In this document: positions 58,213 to 64,000 of the stretch, piece by piece
Layout: the number at the start of each line of letters is the position of its first letter
Position numbering within the stretch: the stretch's first letter is position 1
Assembly: GCA_947561715.1 (NCBI GenBank)
Contig: OX387198.1
Coordinates: 5,642,001-5,706,000 of the forward strand
From: Ascidia mentula
Lineage: Eukaryota > Chordata > Ascidiacea > Phlebobranchia > Ascidiidae
DNA length: 64,000 nucleotides
Reading direction: 5' to 3'
The notes under the pieces: generated by a model
The model's input: only the letters and a program-made list of their open reading frames with translations
Databases searched by the model: none
Told to the model about the DNA's origin: nothing
Made by a program: the position numbers and the translations under genes

Positions 58213-60174
58213 TCAAACGGCTTGCATGGCCTCGTCGACACCAGAGTCTGGCGCCGAAGCATCGCTGCCTTCTTCACGTTTCGCTTCAGTGCTTTGAGCA
58301 ACGGCTGCGGTCTGGAAACAAGGAAGTCGCCGCAGGCAATTGTGATATTGTTCCAACTAACCGTTTTAAGCAAAAAAATAATTTTAACAAAACAACGTGT
58401 CTGTTGAATCTCGGCACGACTCGTCAGTAAAACTTGAGTTTCTGTAACATCTTCTACAATGTTAAGAGGTTATCTCTGTTACTGTTTAACTCGAGTTGCT
58501 GTTTAACTCTGAATGGAAGTTAAAAAATAACGCTTTTTGTGTGGTATCGAACTTACTGTTTGCTGCATTAGTGGCAAGGCTGTTTCGGCATTTATTTCCC
58601 GGTCAGAGTCTCCTTTGCACCCGCCACACCTGCTGCAAAAATTACAAAAACTTTCTCTGACATTCATTGACATGCAACGAGTGGAGGTGAGCACTTTGTC
58701 AAACTACATATATACTTACGACGTTACTGGCTCACCTCTTGCAACAACAGAAGACCACAAAAAATAAAAGCACAGCGACTCCCGCCGACATGGCCACAAT
58801 TATCCAAAGCAGACTGCTTTCAATAGGTGGCGCAGTTGAGTCCGTTGTCGGTGTCTCCATGTCGGCGTCACGATGAACATCAGAATCTGCCCAGTCTAGA
58901 CCAACGTTACAAGCTGCATTAATGTTTAGATCATAATGTAGCAACATAGTTGTTGTCGATGACTAAATGAGGTATAATAAGATTCCCAAAGTGTATGTAA
59001 CAGCCTTTTATAAAGAATATAGATTTGTGTCCAATATATTATTTCATGCCCTGCTAGACTACAAATAAAATGAATTGTGGTCATTTTCGGTATTATCAGG
59101 TCGGACTAAACCTTTAAAAAAGTTATTTCACATTCTTACCACTATTTTTTGTTCCATCGCGTGTTGCAACATGACTCGAATCTTTTGTTGAGAAGGCGTG
59201 GTAAATTGGCGTTGAACCAGTCTGATCGTCGAAGCTCAATCGTTCATTGTCAGTCGTTTTACTGCGTGGGGAGTTTGTCGCAGAAGTTTGCTGCTCAGTT
59301 GGTGTCGTGCCAGCTATTGTTTCATGTTTATTTGACGGGGTTGTCGACAAGTTTTCTGTGGTAGTCTCCGCGGCTTTACTGCTTGGATCTAGTGGCTCGA
59401 TCTGAGCCGAAGTGTGAATAGCTTCTACAGCCGTCGTGTATTCTCCTGCCGTTCTCATTGCGTTAGCGATAGTTGATACAAATCGACTTGCGTATTCTGT
59501 TGTCGTAGAAACGTAATCCGGGTCGTGCCAGGGCCACACTGACGAATACAGCACCGGGCCACCTTCAGGGCACGTGTCCGCGCATTTGCCATTCTCGCGG
59601 CCACCTTTAAAGTTTTCGACGATGGGACACCAGTAGTAGCTGTTCAGAAACGAACTGTAGTATATGCAGCTCGTGTGGTTTAAACCATTATCATCGACGT
59701 ATGGCCACATGCACTGAAACCCCTCAACGGTACATCCTGTGGCAATGAAAATATTAGAAGAACGAATTTGAGCCTTTTCCATATAAACACAACTTGCACA
59801 ATGTTCCTACGCATCTTTACAAGAAAAATGTGCAAGAAAGGCGAAATGCAAGCAGAGCGGGCTTACTTGATTTTGGGCATTCTATACAATAACTGTAGTC
59901 CACGTTTTTTGTTGCCTCGGTTATTTCTCGTTTTATCCCGCACCAGGCCCCAGCAAAACTTCCAATACAGGTGTTATATTGCCTTCCTTTGTAGAGAAAG
60001 GGAAACACGCAGTCCACCCCGCTTTTGGTGCAGGTTCCTGCCGACAAAAATAAACTGGATGTTTAAACCAGTAATATGCACTCAACTAATGCAAACTTAC
60101 GTACGTTCGGAAGCTAATACAGCTCTCCACGAACACGCCACAAGCAAAGGAAAGTAAAACGACCAGTTACCCAT
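58213..60174 (-). CDS. R22: FN2-mucin receptor, 396 aa
   Basis: Exons 60105-60174 (signal MGNWSFYFPLLVACSW), 59867-60037 (first FN2: CVFPFLYKGRQYNTC, AWCGIK, DYSYC), 59140-59736 (second FN2: CMWPYVDDNGLNHTSC, YYWCP; then a Ser/Thr-rich stalk of about 145 residues), 58736-58913 (stalk and membrane helix LLWIIVAMSAGVAVLLFFVVFC), 58557-58632 (Cys-rich juxtamembrane) and 58213-58311 (tail end). The end of the helix and the start of the tail hold CCCK and CGGC, possible palmitoylation sites. The tail has no tyrosine motif but a DSGVDE sequence in the place of the R21 DSGFGS. Two alternative acceptors exist for the last three exons' starts (58630 or 58633; several near 58905-58914); all keep the frame. 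Confidence 0.84.
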
Positions 60175-62439
60175 GTTTACCACTAGCCTACATAACCTGA
60201 ATATATAAAAACCAGTACCACCTTCTTGTACATGTGATTTACGATATGAATATCAAATTATTATATACGGTTAAAGTTACGGATCAAGTCGTTTTTCTTT
60301 TACCTTTCTGGAACAGCCTTAAATAACACCACAGAAATACTCTGTCCATACTCTCACTTGATTTAGTTTTCAGTTTCTACGCGTTTTGATACACGAGGTT
60401 GCAACTGCTGAAATTCTCGCCTAGTAACTCTTCTTTACATCTTGAAATTCAAGTCAATCCTCTAGACCCGAGTAACATCAACATTTGTCGACTATTTGCC
60501 CGACCAAGCATTCGCTTATTACAAGAAATCGTGTAGCTGCGTTCGGCGGACTTGCTTGTAAAATTGCTTATCTTTAAAGCGATAAGGAAACACTTCCAGT
60601 GATCATAAGAGCTCTGGTCTCACGGTTTTGGACCGCTTCCATTTACAGACGTTCTTGGTAGACCCACCTCAAATACAAACTGATTATTTTGAATTCTGGA
60701 GACCGACAGATTTTACCCAAAAAAGATTTTTTATACGTAATTTGTAAAACTATACAAAACACGGTAGAACTTTGAATTGTTTGGTGCTGTCATTTGCCCA
60801 AATCCTCCACGACCGTATCAAAATGAAACATGTGACTACCTTTAAGTATAGTTTTAAAGTTTGCCGAACATAATTAGACTTTTGTATCCGACGTTATGTA
60901 CTGTTTGCATAGTTTCAGTATCTGTACAAAACCTCAACATAATTCGCTACATATGTCTTTCGATCAAAACAAACTAGTTTCGCTGTAACGCCATCCTTAC
61001 AGTCCAATGTTCGATCATGTAATTACAATGCGCACAAGGAACTTATTTCATCCGTCCTTCGTGACCTTCCATGTCGTCGTAAAGGTATTTGGCATTTGAT
61101 GGCCTTCCTTACCAATAGGCCAAGATACTTTACCTCCGTTGCAGCCATTGTGTGAAGCGCTTATGTTTGTCAACACAGTAAAGTCGTTCGTTTCTATGAT
61201 GACCACCTGTCATCAGAGTTGTCGCTCCAGATCTTGCAATATTGTAATTCGCACTGTGAAGGAATTGTCATAAAGGCGTTGCATGGAATGATATTACCGC
61301 TACAACATGGATCGCAAAACGGTTTCTCAGTTCATATCATGCAACAGTCTTATTCAACAAGGCGCACAACAAAGTTTTCCACAATTGCTTTGATCCTTCG
61401 AGTAGTTACAATAACCGGAAATTGGTTTGGAAATGACTGGAATTTCCACGAAATTTTGTTCGGTCTCCTGACCACAAAACAATCGCGTTGGGCGGTTACA
61501 ATTTCTCATTCTGTGTTTCTGTGCTGAGAACAAGCATGCAGTACATTTCCATTACCATGTTATAGGCTATACGTTACTATAATTTGTTAGAAACATAAAG
61601 TTAGAGGCTTCTAGCTTCAAAATACAAACCAATTCCAGAAATTTGCGGTCGCAGAGAAAAATACTATGCCTGACCGAGAGCCAGATTCTTGTACTGTTAA
61701 CGAGCAAGTTTGACTGTCAAAATATGTTTTCTATATTGGTTTATGTTACAACTTGTAATCTTAAATATAAATTTTGTCGCACAATCTATCAAGTGGCACT
61801 GCAAAGCAATAGTAGTATTGGGCAGCAGTAAACCTATGCACGCGCCCGCTGCTCGATCGATAATAGTTTGTTACTGTAATGGTTGTCGCAGAATTTTAGC
61901 ATAAACTTCGTTGTGTGCACTGCTCGTTTTTCGACTGTTTATACCTCCAGGAAAACTGGGCGAACTTTTCTTTCAGTTATTTTGAATGTTATACCAGTTT
62001 TCGAGTTTCAAAACCAGCCCGAAGTTAACTTGCCTTCCTGTCTAACATTTTCCGCATTGTTGTTCGTGGTTTGCTTGCAACTTCAGACGAAAACATTGTT
62101 GCTATATTTGGGTTCGTCAGTTGCATGTGAAACCCTCTTGTGTTCCTCACACGCAATTACGTTGCACTGCGTTGCTGTTATAGAGTTAAAAAGTGTAGCT
62201 TTCGGCAGCCACGTTACAGCTTTGAATATGGAAATTCAAAGTTTTGAGTGGATGTCATTTCTCTTTTTATGTTCCAGTATTAGCGAAATACATTCAAATT
62301 CAGTCCACAATATACAGCATATGTATGTATACGTATATATATATACATATGATGATTTAAGTTGAATTAGTTTGAACTTCCATTATGGTTGATTGTACAA
62401 CATCAGTAGTGCCAATATCTTAAAAATAAGTCATAATGA
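60175..62439. other. Stretch between R23 and R22
   Basis: About 2.3 kb where R23 membrane and tail exons would be expected. I find no hydrophobic exon with proper splice sites on the minus strand. A 160-codon plus-strand stretch (61883-62365) is hydrophobic but has no splice, domain or family support. Confidence 0.4.
62315..62352. repeat. AT-rich microsatellite
   Basis: Alternating TATG/TATA/CATA runs between R22 and R23. Low complexity only. Confidence 0.7.
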
Positions 62440-63691
62440 TTAATTGGCGTAATATGGTATCAGTAGCATGGGCAGCAGTAGAATTTGTTGACTGCGGTGT
62501 ATCCAATGGTCGACCGAGTTGGTTGTGGCTGTAATACGGTTTGTAGGACTTATTGGGGCCACAATTTTCCAATGGTGTTGCGCTGCTGTTGTTGAATTCA
62601 AAGAGCTTTGAACAGTGCTTAATGTAAGGTTACTTCTTGTGGTCGATTTTGTAGTTTTAGTGCGTAATGTGGATATTGTGGTGCTTTCTCCAGTTGCCGT
62701 TATGGGCGAAGTTGTCTCCGAAATAGTCGGCCCAGCAGCTGTAGTAACTTTCAAAATTTTAGGACTTCTTGAAGTGGATTTTGTAGTTGTAGTGCGCAAC
62801 GTGGTGGTGGTGGCGGTGGTGGTGATGGCGGCTGTCGTCGGTTTAGGTGTTGTTGTGTAAATTTTTGGCCCATCCGCTGGACATTCGCCACATTTTCCAT
62901 GTTCTTTGACATTGATGTAATTACTCACGATAGGACACCAGTAGAAGCTACCGAAGACAGTTTTATAATAAACACAACTTGTGTGGTTATGTCCGTGTTC
63001 GTCTACGTACGGCCAAACGCACTGGTAGCCATCAACGGTACATTCTGTGTTAAAAAAAGTATTTTTGATTTTTCGATAAAAGTAGGTGACAGTTTTGTAA
63101 GGCACACACCCTACCTGTTTTGGGGGGAGGACATTCATCCAAGCAGTAACTATAGTCCACATTTTCAGTGCTCGACGTAATTTCTGACTTAATTCCACAC
63201 CATTTGCCACGAAAACCATCAATACACCTGTTATATTGCTTGCCCTTGTACGTAAATGGGAAGACGCAGTCGATTCCACTTCTGGTACATGTTCCTTGAA
63301 ATAACAATAAATCACATTTTTGGGGGGTTTTCTTCTTGGTACATGGGTCGGGCACTTGACCAGTGCTGCAAATCACGCCCATGGTTTTACATTTACAGAT
63401 CGTGGGTAGGTTGACACCAAGCGATTATATTGCCCATTTCTATCAGTATGTGAATAAATTTCGTACTAACGTAGATGATTTTGCGTTCTTTCTTGCAGTA
63501 CTTTATAACCTTTATGACCAGTTGTACAGAAGAAAGAAAGCTTTACTTTGTTAGTCAGTTGTTTTGCTACTCATTACGACGCAATTATACTAGAACAAAA
63601 GATATTGAAAACTTTACTTACTTTGCTGTGGTACCAAACTTGACTCAGAGATTGTCAAGAACATGCAAAGTAACAAACAAAACGGCAACAT
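62440..63691 (-). CDS. R23: FN2-mucin gene, near copy of R21, 3' part lost or unresolved
   Basis: Exons 63622-63691 (signal MLPFCLLLCMFLTI; 70 bases, the same size as the first exons of R21 and R22), 63115-63294 (first FN2, nearly identical to R21) and from 63044 leftwards (second FN2 and Thr-rich segment). The mucin segment follows R21 to about 62690, then diverges, and the frame stops at 62440-62442. A Ser/Thr-rich reading continues in another frame just before that stop, which suggests a frameshift. I find no membrane exon or tail in the 2.3 kb to R22. It may be a truncated duplicate, a secreted form, or have distant 3' exons that I cannot see. Confidence 0.62.
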
Positions 63692-64000
63692 TCTTCTCAA
63701 TCCTCGAATTCTTCGGAAAATATAGTTTGAAAGTACTTGCTATAATACACAGCGATAGTATTTTTTGCCTTGTGGTTGTTGCCTTTCGATGTTCACCACA
63801 GCAAATTTCGCTAGACTACGACTAGGACTTTCCTAAAGCGACTGATTGCTATATGGGCTGTTCGTGCTACTTCAGGCAAACAGTTATTGTGACTTGAATT
63901 GAATTTTGTATTTGTATGTGAAGCCCTTGGGAATCTCCATCCGGAATTACGTGGCAATGTATTGCTGTTTTTCCAAATAAACTGGGGATTTTACCAGCTC
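63692..64000. other. Right edge, upstream of R23
   Basis: About 310 bases with no exon recognised. It should contain the R23 promoter. Confidence 0.35.

Noticed and set aside
61883-62365. 160-codon hydrophobic open stretch on the plus strand
   Set aside because: No recognisable family or signal organisation and ends in low-complexity TATA sequence; most likely chance.
1-64000. CRISPR arrays, rRNA or tRNA genes, and capsid- or envelope-bearing elements
   Set aside because: No regularly spaced repeats, cloverleafs, polymerase or integrase motifs, or long terminal repeats were noticed.

Overview
This window is eukaryotic genomic DNA, AT-rich, with short introns (about 65 to 500 bases) and gene-to-gene gaps mostly of 0.5 to 1.5 kb. 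It reads as one tandem, head-to-tail array: every gene I can support lies on the minus strand. I number them R1 to R23 from left to right; transcription runs right to left. The compact layout and the type of receptors suggest an invertebrate chordate, most likely a tunicate, but that is inference and no housekeeping gene is present to fix the lineage. All gene models were built by eye from signal peptides, splice sites and codon phase.

Layout. R1-R8, R11 and R12 (1-17.9 kb and 22.9-27.5 kb) encode a signal peptide, one CUB domain split over two exons, a Ser/Thr-rich stalk, one transmembrane helix and a tyrosine-bearing cytoplasmic tail. R9 and R13-R20 (18.9-20.3 and 28.5-52.3 kb) have the same plan, but the second half of the domain is a diverged form that usually carries a Trp-Pro-Pro motif and ends in a Cys. 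R10 has almost no ectodomain. R21-R23 (54.9-63.7 kb) replace CUB with two fibronectin type II domains plus a long Thr-rich mucin stalk. Between 52.3 and 54.9 kb I see no gene.

How the genes work together. The tails carry different sets of tyrosine motifs: canonical ITIMs (R3, R17, probably R15), YxxM (R3, R11, R13, R20), YxN (many) and NPxY-like sites. The array therefore looks like a family of paired inhibitory and activating cell-surface receptors, the kind used in immune or self/non-self recognition; the ligands are unknown. Almost all ectodomain exons are bounded by phase 1, the transmembrane exon is 1-2 and the juxtamembrane exon usually 2-1, so modules can be exchanged without breaking the frame. 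The sequence shows such exchange: R2 and R5 share a nearly identical tail under different ectodomains; R18 and R19 are a tandem duplicate that carried along an orphan copy of the R20 tail exon; R21 and R23 share an ectodomain but differ downstream.

Non-coding features. A well-formed type I hammerhead ribozyme lies in sense orientation in an R11 intron (24188-24238). A decayed inverted pair of the same element lies in an R13 intron (29523-29634). A block conserved upstream of R1, R4, R6 and R8 may be a shared promoter element.
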